A stretch of 64,000 bases of DNA from an uncultured Chitinophagaceae bacterium (GTDB lineage Bacteria; Bacteroidota; Bacteroidia; Chitinophagales; Chitinophagaceae): assembly GCA_937907395.1 (NCBI GenBank), contig CALCII010000016.1, forward strand, positions 62,001 to 126,000, given 5' to 3'. Made by a program: the position numbers and the translations under genes. Shown one piece after another: positions 43,724-52,135 of this stretch (position 1 is its first letter; every line of letters starts with the position of its first letter). Below the pieces are notes generated by a model. The model ran no database searches and had not been told where the DNA came from. It saw nothing but the letters and a program-made list of their open reading frames with translations.

Positions 43724-45037
43724 TCAGCTCATTTCTTCTGCCCATTTATCCCTTTCGTCCGGACTGAATTTCCATGGTGCAAAGTTGTTTTCAATGTTGC
43801 TGAACATCGCATTCCATTCGCCGGGGGCATTGCTGTCTTCCATAATCAATGACCGGCGTAATTCTAATATGATGGAAAGCGGACTGATACTTACCGGACA
43901 TTCTTCCACACAGGCATTACAGGTGGTACAGGCACGGAGTTCTTCTACAGTAATATAATCGTTCAGCAGTTTTTTACCATCATCCACAAATGTTCCATTG
44001 GCATTGATGTTACGTCCCACTTCTTCCAGACGGTCACGTGTACTCATCATGATTTTCCGGGGACTTAATAATTTTCCCGTGGTATTTGCCGGACAAGCCG
44101 CAGAGCATCGTCCGCATTCAGTACAGCTATATGCATCCAGTAAACTTTTCCAACTAAGATCCATTACATCCTTTGCACCAAACTTAGATGGGGGAGTAGC
44201 GTCGGCAGGGGCCAGTTCCGGCTGCATCATATATTTCACTTCATTCTGCACAGACTCCATGTTCTTCATTTCACCGGTGGAAGTAAGGCGTGCATACCAT
44301 GCATTGGGGAAAGCCAGTAATATATGTAGGTGCTTGCTCCATGGAAGATAGTTCAGGAATGCAAGTATGCCCAGTATGTGCAACCACCAGGCAGTACGTT
44401 CAATCATCACCAGCGTGTTCACAGGTAAGCTTTGTAAGTAACCGGTAAATAATCCGGAAATCATAAAATCACCAGTGTTGTGATAATGTTCTGCATTGTT
44501 TAATTGCAGTGCACGGTCGGTTGCATTCATTAACAGGAACAAACTCATTAATACAATCTCAGTAATAAGAATATTATTTGCATCTGTACGGGGCCAGCCT
44601 TTCAGGTCGTTGCTTATGAAACGTTTGAGCTTAAGTACATTTCTTCTGCTCAGAAAAATAACACAGGCAATCAGAACCGTGGCCGCTAATACTTCAAAAG
44701 AATTAATCAGGAATGTATAAAAAGCACCTAATGGTTCCAGGAACAAACGATGGGTGCCCAGTAAACCATCCAGCACTATTTCCAGCACTTCTAAATTGAT
44801 AATTACAAAACCAACGTAAATGAAAAGATGCAGTAGTGCCACCAATGGGTTTTTAAACATTTTCTTTTGTCCGAATGCAAGAAGCAAAAGATTTCTCCAA
44901 CGTTCTGCCGGGCGGTCAGTTAGGTCTTCATCTGTTCCCAGTAATATGTTGCGCCTGATTTCACGCACTTTTTTACTAAAAAACCAGGAAGCTGATCCAA
45001 GACAAACGGTAAAAAGAATTTGTTGAAGTAGTTGCAT
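43724..45037 (-). CDS. Membrane 4Fe-4S protein with HdrC-like dicluster domain
   Basis: 437 residues. Six or so TM helices in the first 280 residues, of the respiratory nitrate reductase gamma/HdrE kind (His in LLHLFIYVGFVI and WWLHILGILAF could ligate haem), then a cytoplasmic dicluster ferredoxin: CTECGRCSAACP and CTTCNACVEECP. It probably passes electrons between the quinone pool and the CCG protein encoded at 41044, the usual neighbour of this protein. The pair resembles HdrED-type or electron-bifurcation-linked quinone reductases; reaction unknown. Confidence 0.87.
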   Translation of the reverse strand: MQLLQQILFTVCLGSASWFFSKKVREIRRNILLGTDEDLTDRPAERWRNLLLLAFGQKKMFKNPLVALLHLFIYVGFVIINLEVLEIVLDGLLGTHRLFLEPLGAFYTFLINSFEVLAATVLIACVIFLSRRNVLKLKRFISNDLKGWPRTDANNILITEIVLMSLFLLMNATDRALQLNNAEHYHNTGDFMISGLFTGYLQSLPVNTLVMIERTAWWLHILGILAFLNYLPWSKHLHILLAFPNAWYARLTSTGEMKNMESVQNEVKYMMQPELAPADATPPSKFGAKDVMDLSWKSLLDAYSCTECGRCSAACPANTTGKLLSPRKIMMSTRDRLEEVGRNINANGTFVDDGKKLLNDYITVEELRACTTCNACVEECPVSISPLSIILELRRSLIMEDSNAPGEWNAMFSNIENNFAPWKFSPDERDKWAEEMS

Positions 45038-45168
45038 ACCGGACTGTTTGAATTGCTAAGATAAGGTAGAGAAACACAAGTTCGTTAGTTTGATAAAAAT
45101 GTGAGTTACTTCATTGTGTTTTCGTTGGAAGGATGCATTTTAATTTGCATCTTTAAGAAACAATTCTC

Positions 45169-45663
45169 ATGGAAAAAAAATACATACTCGATCAGGAAAC
45201 CGTTGAACGCAAAGTGAAACGCCTTGCTCATGAAATTGCTGAGCGGAATTATGATGAACAGCAATTGTTTTTTGCCGGTATAAAAGGTAATGGCACTATT
45301 CTGGCTTCCATTCTTGCGAAAGAAGTGATGGAGATCAGTAATATTCATGTGGAGTTAGTGGAAGTAACCATTGATAAACGATACCCGGTAGAGTTGTTCC
45401 TTGACCGTGAAATCGGCTTCAATAATCAATGCATCTTATTAGTGGATGATGTATCCAATAGTGGTAAAACCATGTTGTATGCCCTGAAACCCTTCCTGAA
45501 TTTTCAGCCAAGGAAAATACAAACACTGGTATTGGTGGAACGCACCCACAAAACGTTTCCTGTACAACCTGATTATGTAGGATTGTCTGTTGCCACCACT
45601 TTGGAAGAACATATCTATGTGGAAGAAGCAGGCGGGGTAATTACCGGTGCTTATTTAGTTTAA
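45169..45663 (+). CDS. Type I phosphoribosyltransferase
   Basis: 164 residues. PRPP-binding loop LLVDDVSNSGKTMLYAL and a flexible region near YPVELF. The length and FFAGIKGNGTILA resemble PyrR/hypoxanthine PRTases, but specificity and any pyr-RNA binding role cannot be fixed from sequence alone. There is no pyr gene nearby. Its last 9 bases overlap the convergent glutaminyl cyclase gene. Confidence 0.82.
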   Translation: MEKKYILDQETVERKVKRLAHEIAERNYDEQQLFFAGIKGNGTILASILAKEVMEISNIHVELVEVTIDKRYPVELFLDREIGFNNQCILLVDDVSNSGKTMLYALKPFLNFQPRKIQTLVLVERTHKTFPVQPDYVGLSVATTLEEHIYVEEAGGVITGAYLV

Positions 45664-46455
45664 ACGCACTTCGAATAATTTCGACCATCTTTTGCCGGTG
45701 ATGAAAAGGCGGTTGCCGGTGCTGTCCCAGGCAATTCCGTTTAATACATTATTGCCATATTCATCTTTCAATTCCGGATAGTCATTTTTCAGTTGACTGA
45801 AATCGATTTTTCCAACCACGTTTCCGTTTGCAGGATCAATTTTCAGGATTTCGTCTGTTTGCCACACATTGGCATAGATAAAACCATTGATGTATTCCAG
45901 TTCGTTAAGATTATTACGCAGTCCTGTGTTGTCCTGCACACTTATCCTCTTCACTTCTTTTAATGTGGTGGGGTCCCAGTAATAAATAACATTGGATCCA
46001 TCGCTCACGATCAGGTTTGTTCCATCGTTGGTGATTCCCCATCCTTCTGTGTTATAGGTAAACGCTGAAAGTTGTTTGAAATCAGACAGGTTATAAACGT
46101 ATCCTTTTTTGTTCTGCCAGGTAAGCTGGTAAATCTTATTATTTAATATAGTTATGCCTTCGCCAAAAAGTTCATCCGCTAACTTATGCGATTGCAACGC
46201 TTTCCCGGTTTCAAGTTCTGTTTTCAAAAGAACTGAATGTCCGTAATTGCCCGTTCCTTCAAAAAGACTCCCATTTAAGTATTGCAAACCTTGTGTAAAG
46301 GATGCAGTATCATGCGGATGAACTTTCAGCACAGTATAATTAAGGCTGGCAGGTGGGGGAATAGCTGAAGCGTTGTCGTCGTTGTCAGATTCAGTCTGGT
46401 TGTTACAAGCCACCAACAGGGTGGGGAGGAAAAAGAATGCTAAGATCCGGTTCAT
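45655..46455 (-). CDS. Glutaminyl-peptide cyclotransferase (beta-propeller type) lipoprotein
   Basis: 266 residues. Lipobox in LLVACNNQ (Cys17), so anchored in a membrane facing the periplasm. Five-bladed beta-propeller of the plant/bacterial type I glutaminyl cyclase family: HDTASFTQGLQYLNGSLFEGTG, FGEGITILNNKIYQLTW, LNELEYINGFIYANVW, VLNGIAWDSTG. It turns N-terminal Gln into pyroglutamate. This suits the many exported proteins of this window whose mature chain would begin with Gln. Confidence 0.9.
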   Translation of the reverse strand: MNRILAFFFLPTLLVACNNQTESDNDDNASAIPPPASLNYTVLKVHPHDTASFTQGLQYLNGSLFEGTGNYGHSVLLKTELETGKALQSHKLADELFGEGITILNNKIYQLTWQNKKGYVYNLSDFKQLSAFTYNTEGWGITNDGTNLIVSDGSNVIYYWDPTTLKEVKRISVQDNTGLRNNLNELEYINGFIYANVWQTDEILKIDPANGNVVGKIDFSQLKNDYPELKDEYGNNVLNGIAWDSTGNRLFITGKRWSKLFEVRLN

Positions 46456-46548
46456 GAAAAGGGGTTAAAGTTCAAAAATAAGGAAAAGCAGTTGGGCAGG
46501 TTGTCAAAGAGCTGTGAAGATGTACTTTTGCCTCCCTTTGGCACAAAA

Positions 46549-46608
46549 CCCCGGCTGGCGGAATTGAGACTGGCAGCTTTAAAACAGCCAGAAAATCGAA
46601 CCAGGGCC
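46549..46608 (+). other. tRNA-Leu(UAA)-like remnant
   Basis: The word TGGCGGAATTG followed by AGAC resembles the D-arm of tRNA-Leu with GT missing; then GGCAG-CTTTAAAA-CAGCC looks like an imperfect anticodon arm with a UAA-type loop. The variable and T arms are missing or shrunken, so it cannot be functional as seen. Pattern-match by eye only; it may be chance. Confidence 0.25.
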
Positions 46609-46668
46609 GTTATTTTAAGAAAAACCGGCATTTTGAAGCGATTTTTTCCAAAAAAGTTCTCAAAACTT

Positions 46669-46699
46669 TTTGAGGGAACGGAATCAACCCATACCTTTG
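46669..46699 (+). promoter_or_regulatory. Promoter of the S10-spc operon
   Basis: TTTG at 46669-46672, 19-base spacer, TACCTTTG at 46692-46699: a full consensus promoter, giving a leader of about 25 bases before rpsJ. The -33 element overlaps a small inverted repeat (TCAAAA-CT-TTTTGA). Confidence 0.75.
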
Positions 46700-46729
46700 C
46701 GCTCCCAATTCAAACCTGGGACAGATCTT

Positions 46730-47035
46730 ATGGCTCAACGTATACGAATCAAATTACAGTCTTACGACCACAACCTGGTGGATAAATCTGCAGAAAAAAT
46801 TGTAAAAACAGTTCGTTCTACAGGTGCAGTAGTAACCGGTCCTATTCCTTTGCCTACCCGCAAAAGAATTTTCACTGTTCTGCGTTCACCCCACGTAAAT
46901 AAAAAGAGTCGTGAGCAGTTCCAACTGTGCACACACAAGCGCCTGTTGGATATTTATACCAGCAGCAGCCGTACAGTAGATGCGCTGAGCAAGCTGGATT
47001 TGCCCAGTGGTGTGGATGTGGAAATTAAAGCATGA
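46730..47035 (+). CDS. rpsJ: 30S ribosomal protein S10
   Basis: 101 residues, start MAQRIRIKLQSYDH, the family N terminus; the longer open frame from 46670 runs back over the promoter and is rejected. S10 sits in the 30S head and also acts with NusB in antitermination. It is the first gene of the operon here: rpsL, rpsG and fusA do not precede it. A small hairpin with TTTTG follows the stop (47041-47060). Confidence 0.98.
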   Translation: MAQRIRIKLQSYDHNLVDKSAEKIVKTVRSTGAVVTGPIPLPTRKRIFTVLRSPHVNKKSREQFQLCTHKRLLDIYTSSSRTVDALSKLDLPSGVDVEIKA

Positions 47036-47317
47036 CGGTTGGCCGCTGAGCGGTCTTTTGTCATTAGTTCTTATAAATAGATAAATGTCATCTCTCAATT
47101 TTCCGGTAACGGAAGAAAAAAGAGCTCTGAATAGTAAACATTCCCGGCCAACAGCCGGGGTACATATAAACTAGCCCTTCGTGGTTAGTTTACCATCGGT
47201 ACTTCCGATCCAAAGTGGAAAAAAGGAAAAGGTCGATGGTAAACGGGGATTGAAGATTCCGAATCAACTTTCATCGGATCTGTCTCAACAACCTTACAGG
47301 GCATAAACTGTAAACAA
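47036..47317 (+). promoter_or_regulatory. Structured rpsJ-rplC spacer, possible autoregulatory leader
   Basis: 282 bases without a known gene. Inverted repeats: GGCCG/CGGTC (47041-47055) with T4 after; CCCGGC/GCCGGG (47143-47148 / 47154-47159); and a perfect 11-bp pair GTTTACCATCG/CGATGGTAAAC (47188-47198 / 47234-47244). A frame of 29 codons from ATG 47085 (MSSLNFPVTEE..) ends at 47174. Such a spacer in a ribosomal operon suggests binding by L3 or L4, unproven. Confidence 0.45.
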
Positions 47318-47935
47318 ATGAAAGGTATTATTGGTAAAAAGATCGGCATGACCAGCATCTTCACTCCCGATGGTAAGCAGCAAAGCTGCACCATCATTGA
47401 AGCTGGTCCCTGTGTAGTTACACAGGTGAAAACACAAGACGCTGACGGATACAGCGCTCTTCAATTAGCATTCGGCGAAAAGAAAGAAAAGAACACTACT
47501 GCCGCCGAAAAAAATCACTTCGCTAAAGCTGGCACGTCTCCTAAAAAAGTAGTTAAAGAGTTCCGTAACTATTCTCTCGAAAAAAATATTGGTGAAACCG
47601 TTACAACTGAAATTTTCGCTGAAGGCGAAAGTGTTGATGTAGTAGGTACTACAAAAGGTAAAGGTTTTCAGGGTGTTGTTAAGCGTCACGGCTTTAGCGG
47701 TGTGGGCGATGCAACACACGGTCAGCACGATCGTCAACGTGCTCCTGGTTCACTCGGTAACTCATCAGATGCATCTCGTGTAATGAAAGGTATGCGCATG
47801 GCAGGCCGCATGGGTGCAGACAGGGTGAAAGTTAAAGGATTGAAAGTTCTGAAAATATTCCCCGATAAAAATTACATCCTTGTGAGTGGTTCAGTACCCG
47901 GTTACAATGGTTCTATCGTATACATTCAGAAGTAA
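47318..47935 (+). CDS. rplC: 50S ribosomal protein L3
   Basis: 205 residues, full length. MKGIIGKKIGMTSIF at the start and GKGFQGVVKRHGFSG plus ATHGQHDRQRAPGS in the long loop that reaches toward the peptidyl transferase centre. It initiates 50S assembly with L4. It follows the structured 282-base spacer and precedes rplD by 20 bases. Confidence 0.98.
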   Translation: MKGIIGKKIGMTSIFTPDGKQQSCTIIEAGPCVVTQVKTQDADGYSALQLAFGEKKEKNTTAAEKNHFAKAGTSPKKVVKEFRNYSLEKNIGETVTTEIFAEGESVDVVGTTKGKGFQGVVKRHGFSGVGDATHGQHDRQRAPGSLGNSSDASRVMKGMRMAGRMGADRVKVKGLKVLKIFPDKNYILVSGSVPGYNGSIVYIQK

Positions 47936-47955
47936 ACAAACTAATTCAACAAGTC

Positions 47956-48588
47956 ATGCAAGTAGACGTTTTAAATAAATCAGGAAAAGCAACAGGTCGT
48001 ACGATCGAATTACCGGAAGAAATTTTCGGTATCGAGCCGAATGATCATGTGATTTACCTCGCAGTAAAACAATACCAGGCTGCACAACGCCAGGGTACAC
48101 ACAAAGTAAAAACCCGTGCCGAAGTGAAAGGTGCCAGCCGTAAACTGCACCGTCAGAAAGGTACCGGTGGTTCACGTAAGGGTAATATCCGTAACCCTTT
48201 ATACAAGGGTGGTGGTACCATCTTCGGACCAAAACCTCATGGTTACGATTTTAAACTGAACCGTAAAGTAAAAGATCTCGCTAAAATGAGTGCTCTTTCT
48301 TACAAAGCAAAAGAAAACGCAATTGTAATTGTAGAAGATTTTGCTCTGGAAGCTCCTAAAACAAAAGAACTCGTAACTGTTCTCAGCAACCTGAACGTAG
48401 CTGGTAAAAAAGCACTGTTCGTGATTCCTGAAAACAACGATAATCTTTACCTCAGTCTCCGTAACGTACCAACTGTAACCGGTACATTACTGGCCGATGT
48501 AAACACATACGATCTCATCAATAATGATGTGCTTGTATTAACAGAAAGTGCAGCTAAAATCTTCACCGAAGAAGAAGCAGCTGCTTAA
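47956..48588 (+). CDS. rplD: 50S ribosomal protein L4
   Basis: 210 residues. The extended loop KLHRQKGTGGSRKGNIRNP lines the peptide exit tunnel; the C-terminal globular part includes NLYLSLRNVPTVTGTLL. In gamma-proteobacteria L4 represses the S10 operon by binding its leader; whether it binds the spacer before rplC here is open. Confidence 0.98.
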   Translation: MQVDVLNKSGKATGRTIELPEEIFGIEPNDHVIYLAVKQYQAAQRQGTHKVKTRAEVKGASRKLHRQKGTGGSRKGNIRNPLYKGGGTIFGPKPHGYDFKLNRKVKDLAKMSALSYKAKENAIVIVEDFALEAPKTKELVTVLSNLNVAGKKALFVIPENNDNLYLSLRNVPTVTGTLLADVNTYDLINNDVLVLTESAAKIFTEEEAAA

Positions 48589-48618
48589 TCAAACGATCAC
48601 AGAATAAACTAAGTCTAA

Positions 48619-48918
48619 ATGAGACAGAGTGAAATTTTAATAAAGCCGATTGTTTCTGAAAAAAGCAACCGCCTGAGCGAAAAGAAAAATACATATGCGT
48701 TCCGTGTTGGACGTAAAGCCAACAAACTGGAAATCAAAAAAGCTGTTGAAGATTTCTACAACGTAAAGGTGGCCGATGTACATACAATGGTGGCTCCCCG
48801 TAAAAGTAAAAACCGTATGACCAAAGCCGGTTATATCCAGGGTAGCAAACCTGCTTACAAAAAAGCGTATGTAACTGTTGCAGAAGGGGAAACAATTGAC
48901 CTGTACGGTACAGTATAA
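48619..48918 (+). CDS. rplW: 50S ribosomal protein L23
   Basis: 99 residues. ILIKPIVSEKSNRLSEKKNTY is the family start and KIEIKKAVEDFYNVKV-like sequence (KLEIKKAVEDFYNVKV) follows. L23 lies at the tunnel exit and docks trigger factor and SRP. It is 30 bases downstream of rplD and 67 before rplB. Confidence 0.98.
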   Translation: MRQSEILIKPIVSEKSNRLSEKKNTYAFRVGRKANKLEIKKAVEDFYNVKVADVHTMVAPRKSKNRMTKAGYIQGSKPAYKKAYVTVAEGETIDLYGTV

Positions 48919-48985
48919 TCCGGAAATGAATGGCGGGTCAAACGCCGCAAAGAATTGACATTATAAACAAGAAAACGAACGTAAA

Positions 48986-49825
48986 ATGGCATTAAAAAAA
49001 TACAAACCAGTAACAGCAGGTACCAGATGGAGAATTGGTAATGCTTATTCTGAGATCACAACTGATACTCCGGAAAAGTCTTTGCTTGAGAATGTAAAGT
49101 CTACAGGCGGACGTAATGCACAAGGCCGCAGAGCTATGCGTTACATCGGTGGTGGTAACAAGAAAAAGTACCGTGTTATTGATTTCAAACGTAACAAGAA
49201 AGAAATTCCTGCAAAAGTAGCTTCAATTGAATACGATCCTAACCGTACAGCTTTCATCGCATTGTTGAACTATGCTGATGGTGAAAAGCGTTACATCCTT
49301 GCTCCGCAGGGTTTACAGGTAGGTGCTACTGTTCAAGCTGGTGATGCAGTTGCTCCTGAATTGGGCAACTCACTTCAGATGAAACATATGCCTCTTGGTA
49401 CCATGGTGCATAATATTGAAATGCAACCTGGTCAGGGTGGTAAACTGGTTCGCAGTGCCGGTACAAGCGCACAGTTAACCAACAAAGAAGAAAAATACGC
49501 TGTATTGAAAATGCCCAGCGGCGAATTACGTAAAGTGTTGATCAATTGTTATGCAACTGTAGGTGTTGTATCTAACAGTGATCACAACCTGGAACAAGCT
49601 GGTAAAGCTGGTGTGAACCGTTGGAAAGGTATTCGTCCCCGTAACCGTGGTGTTGCTATGAACCCTGTAGATCACCCGATGGGTGGTGGTGAAGGCCGTG
49701 CAAGCGGTGGTCACCCACGTAGCAGAACCGGTAAATATGCAAAAGGTGAAAAAACACGCTCTACGCATAAAGGTTCTAACAAACTGATCATTCAACGCAG
49801 AGACGGAAGCAAACTGGCTAAGTAA
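48986..49825 (+). CDS. rplB: 50S ribosomal protein L2
   Basis: 279 residues. C-terminal NPVDHPMGGGEGRASGGHP contains the conserved His near the peptidyl transferase centre. N-terminal KKYKPVTAGTRWRIGNAY is a Bacteroidota-like variant of the usual KPTSPGRR start. It binds the subunit interface and 23S domain IV. rpsS follows after 32 bases. Confidence 0.98.
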   Translation: MALKKYKPVTAGTRWRIGNAYSEITTDTPEKSLLENVKSTGGRNAQGRRAMRYIGGGNKKKYRVIDFKRNKKEIPAKVASIEYDPNRTAFIALLNYADGEKRYILAPQGLQVGATVQAGDAVAPELGNSLQMKHMPLGTMVHNIEMQPGQGGKLVRSAGTSAQLTNKEEKYAVLKMPSGELRKVLINCYATVGVVSNSDHNLEQAGKAGVNRWKGIRPRNRGVAMNPVDHPMGGGEGRASGGHPRSRTGKYAKGEKTRSTHKGSNKLIIQRRDGSKLAK

Positions 49826-49857
49826 TTAATAAACGAAAATTAAAATCGAAATAACAC

Positions 49858-50130
49858 ATGGCTCGTTCGATTAAAAAAGGTCCTTATGTAGCAGCTCACC
49901 TCGAAACTAAGGTGCTTGCTATCAATGAAGGAAAAGCAAAAAAAGGTGTAATTAAAACCTGGAGTCGTCGCTCTACAATTACTCCTGATTTTGTTGGTCA
50001 CACATTTGCTGTGCACAACGGAAACAAATTCATCCCTGTTTATGTAACTGAATTCATGGTAGGTCACAAACTTGGTGAATTTGCGCCAACAAGAAACTTC
50101 AAAGGACACTCAAGCAAGAAGATAGCGTAA
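49858..50130 (+). CDS. rpsS: 30S ribosomal protein S19
   Basis: 90 residues, MARSIKKGPYVAAHLETKV at the start, RRSTITPDFVGHTFAVHNG and GHKLGEFAPTRNFKGH at the end. S19 pairs with S13 in the 30S head. The 79-base spacer to rplV can fold into a bulged hairpin (AGGT..CAGC / GCTGACCT, 50147-50173). Confidence 0.98.
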   Translation: MARSIKKGPYVAAHLETKVLAINEGKAKKGVIKTWSRRSTITPDFVGHTFAVHNGNKFIPVYVTEFMVGHKLGEFAPTRNFKGHSSKKIA

Positions 50131-50209
50131 AATAGTTACCGGTTACAGGTGTGAGCAGCAGTAAAGCTGACCTCGGAAACCTGGAGCCAGCAACAAGAAA
50201 CTAAATAAA

Positions 50210-50554
50210 ATGGAAGCAGTAGCAAAACTCAGAAATTATCCCACATCACCCCGCAGAATGCGTTTGCTGGCTGATGAGATCCGTGGAATGGATGTAGAAA
50301 AAGCATTGGCTTTACTGGAGTTTCATCCCCAGCATTCAGCCGTTCCATTGGGCAAGTTGTTAAAAAGTGCGATCAGTAACTGGGAGCAAAAAAATAACGG
50401 ACAAAGTGCAGCCGATTCATCACTGGTTGTGAAAACGATTTTTGTTGATGGTGCACGAGCCATCAAGCGTTTACGTCCTGCTCCACAGGGCCGTGCTTAC
50501 AGAATTAAAAAGCGCAGCAATCACGTAACAATCATCGTTGATACAAAACAATAA
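50210..50554 (+). CDS. rplV: 50S ribosomal protein L22
   Basis: 114 residues. Core RNYPTSPRRMRLLADEIRG; the tunnel beta-hairpin contains ARAIKRLRPAPQGRAYRIKK with the macrolide-relevant tip region, and it ends in SNHVTIIVD. It spans all 23S domains. rpsC follows after 26 bases. Confidence 0.97.
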   Translation: MEAVAKLRNYPTSPRRMRLLADEIRGMDVEKALALLEFHPQHSAVPLGKLLKSAISNWEQKNNGQSAADSSLVVKTIFVDGARAIKRLRPAPQGRAYRIKKRSNHVTIIVDTKQ

Positions 50555-50580
50555 TTGATTAAAATTTTATAAACCTTTTT

Positions 50581-51357
50581 ATGGGTCAAAAAGCAAATCC
50601 AATTGGTAACAGGTTAGGCATCATCCGCGGATGGGAGAGTAACTGGTATGGCAATAAGAAAGATTTTGCCGGCAAACTGATTGAAGATAACAAGATCAGA
50701 ACTTACCTCAATGCCCGTATTAACAAGGGTGGTATTTCTAAAATTGTAATTGAGCGCACACTCAATAAACTGATTGTAACCATCCATACTTCAAAACCAG
50801 GTATCATCATTGGTAAAGGTGGTGGTGAAGTGGATCGTATCAAAGAAGAGTTGAAAAAACTCACCAGCAATGAAGATGTGCAAATCAACATTCTTGAGAT
50901 CCGTCGTCCGGAAGTTGATGCTAATATCGTTGCAGATACCATTGCACGTCAGATCGAAAACCGTATCAATTACAAACGTGCTGTGAAAATGGCCATTGCT
51001 TCTGCTCTCCGTATGGGTGCTGAAGGAATTAAAGTGAAAGTGAGCGGACGTTTGGGTGGTGCGGAAATTGCACGTACAGAAGAACTCAAACAAGGACGTA
51101 CTCCTCTGCATACATTCCGTATGGATATTGATTATGCAAATGTATTTGCACTTACCGTCTACGGTAAAATCGGTATCAAAGTATGGATCTGTAAAGGTGA
51201 AGTATTGAGTAAACGTGACCTGAATCCCAATTTCACCGGTGGTAAAAGTGAAGTAAGCGATCGTAAAGATCGTCGTGATGATAACAGAGGTGGAGATCAC
51301 CGTGGTGGAGAACGCCGTGGTGGTGGTGGAAGAGGAAGAGACAGCAGAAAAGCATAA
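50581..51357 (+). CDS. rpsC: 30S ribosomal protein S3 with Arg/Gly-rich tail
   Basis: 258 residues. KH type-2 domain with GIIIGKGGGEVDRIKEEL, then the S3 C-terminal domain (GAEGIKVKVSGRLGGAEIAR, GVKVWICKGE-like KIGIKVWICKGEV). Compared with the 233-residue E. coli protein, it ends in an extra stretch of about 33 residues rich in Arg, Gly and Asp (DDNRGGDHRGGERRGGGG). S3 is at the mRNA entry. Tails of this kind occur in other Bacteroidota. Confidence 0.97.
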   Translation: MGQKANPIGNRLGIIRGWESNWYGNKKDFAGKLIEDNKIRTYLNARINKGGISKIVIERTLNKLIVTIHTSKPGIIIGKGGGEVDRIKEELKKLTSNEDVQINILEIRRPEVDANIVADTIARQIENRINYKRAVKMAIASALRMGAEGIKVKVSGRLGGAEIARTEELKQGRTPLHTFRMDIDYANVFALTVYGKIGIKVWICKGEVLSKRDLNPNFTGGKSEVSDRKDRRDDNRGGDHRGGERRGGGGRGRDSRKA

Positions 51358-51407
51358 TTAAGTAGTACGTAGTAAACAAGAAACAGTAACAAGAAATATA
51401 ACAAGCA

Positions 51408-51827
51408 ATGTTACAGCCAAAAAGAACAAAACACAGAAAATCGCAGAAAGGACGTATCCGCTCCGTTGCAAAGCGTGGCACCAGCATCTCTTTCGGCTCT
51501 TATGCACTGAAAGCACTGGAACCTGTATGGTTAACCAACCGCCAGATTGAAAGTGCCCGTCAGGCTATGACCCGTGCCATGAAACGTGAGGGTAACGTTT
51601 GGATTCGAGTGTTTCCCGATAAAGTAGTTACAAAGAAGCCTGCTGAGGTACGTATGGGTAAAGGTAAAGGTAACCCCGAAGGATGGGCTGCTATTATTGA
51701 ACCAGGACGTATCTTATTTGAAGCAGATGGTGTGTCAATGGAAATTGCAAAAGAAGCAATGGCCCTGGCTGCACAAAAGCTTCCCGTTAAAACAAAATTC
51801 ATTGTGCGCCGTGACCTGGTAGCATAA
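51408..51827 (+). CDS. rplP: 50S ribosomal protein L16
   Basis: 139 residues. MLQPKRTKHRKSQKGRIRS start; WIRVFPDKVVTKKPAEVRMGKGKG is the conserved functional stretch near the A site. 50 bases after rpsC and 26 before rpmC. Confidence 0.98.
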   Translation: MLQPKRTKHRKSQKGRIRSVAKRGTSISFGSYALKALEPVWLTNRQIESARQAMTRAMKREGNVWIRVFPDKVVTKKPAEVRMGKGKGNPEGWAAIIEPGRILFEADGVSMEIAKEAMALAAQKLPVKTKFIVRRDLVA

Positions 51828-51853
51828 GCGTTAACAGATTTAAACTGATTACC

Positions 51854-52063
51854 ATGGCTAAGACAACAGATTTTTTAAAGAGCATTAAAGACTTAAGCGA
51901 AACAGAACTCGCCGCCCGTGTGAAAGAAGACGAGCAGCGTTTGAAAAAGCTGGAGTTTGCTCACGCTATTTCTCCCCTTGAGAACCCGGTAAGTATCCGT
52001 GGTCTCCGCAGAGAAATTGCCCGTTTGAAAACGGAATTAAGAAAAAAACAATTAGGCATCTGA
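51854..52063 (+). CDS. rpmC: 50S ribosomal protein L29
   Basis: 69 residues, two-helix protein near the tunnel exit. FLKSIKDLSETELAARVKED and NPVSIRGLRREIARLKTEL match the family. The 72-base spacer to rpsQ is made of AGCTCAACGCTC-like short words. Confidence 0.95.
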   Translation: MAKTTDFLKSIKDLSETELAARVKEDEQRLKKLEFAHAISPLENPVSIRGLRREIARLKTELRKKQLGI

Positions 52064-52135
52064 TACAGCGATGAGCCGGGCAGCGAGTAGTCCTCAAAGC
52101 TCAACGCTCAGAACTCAAAGCTAAAATGTAAGAAA

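Noticed and set aside
47085..47174. Small gene of 29 codons in the rpsJ-rplC spacer
   Set aside because: It crosses the CCCGGC hairpin and has no recognisable start context; kept only as a note within the leader feature.
50791..51300. Minus-strand frame of 169 codons opposite rpsC
   Set aside because: Antisense shadow of a ribosomal gene with Phe/Thr-rich, motif-free sequence.
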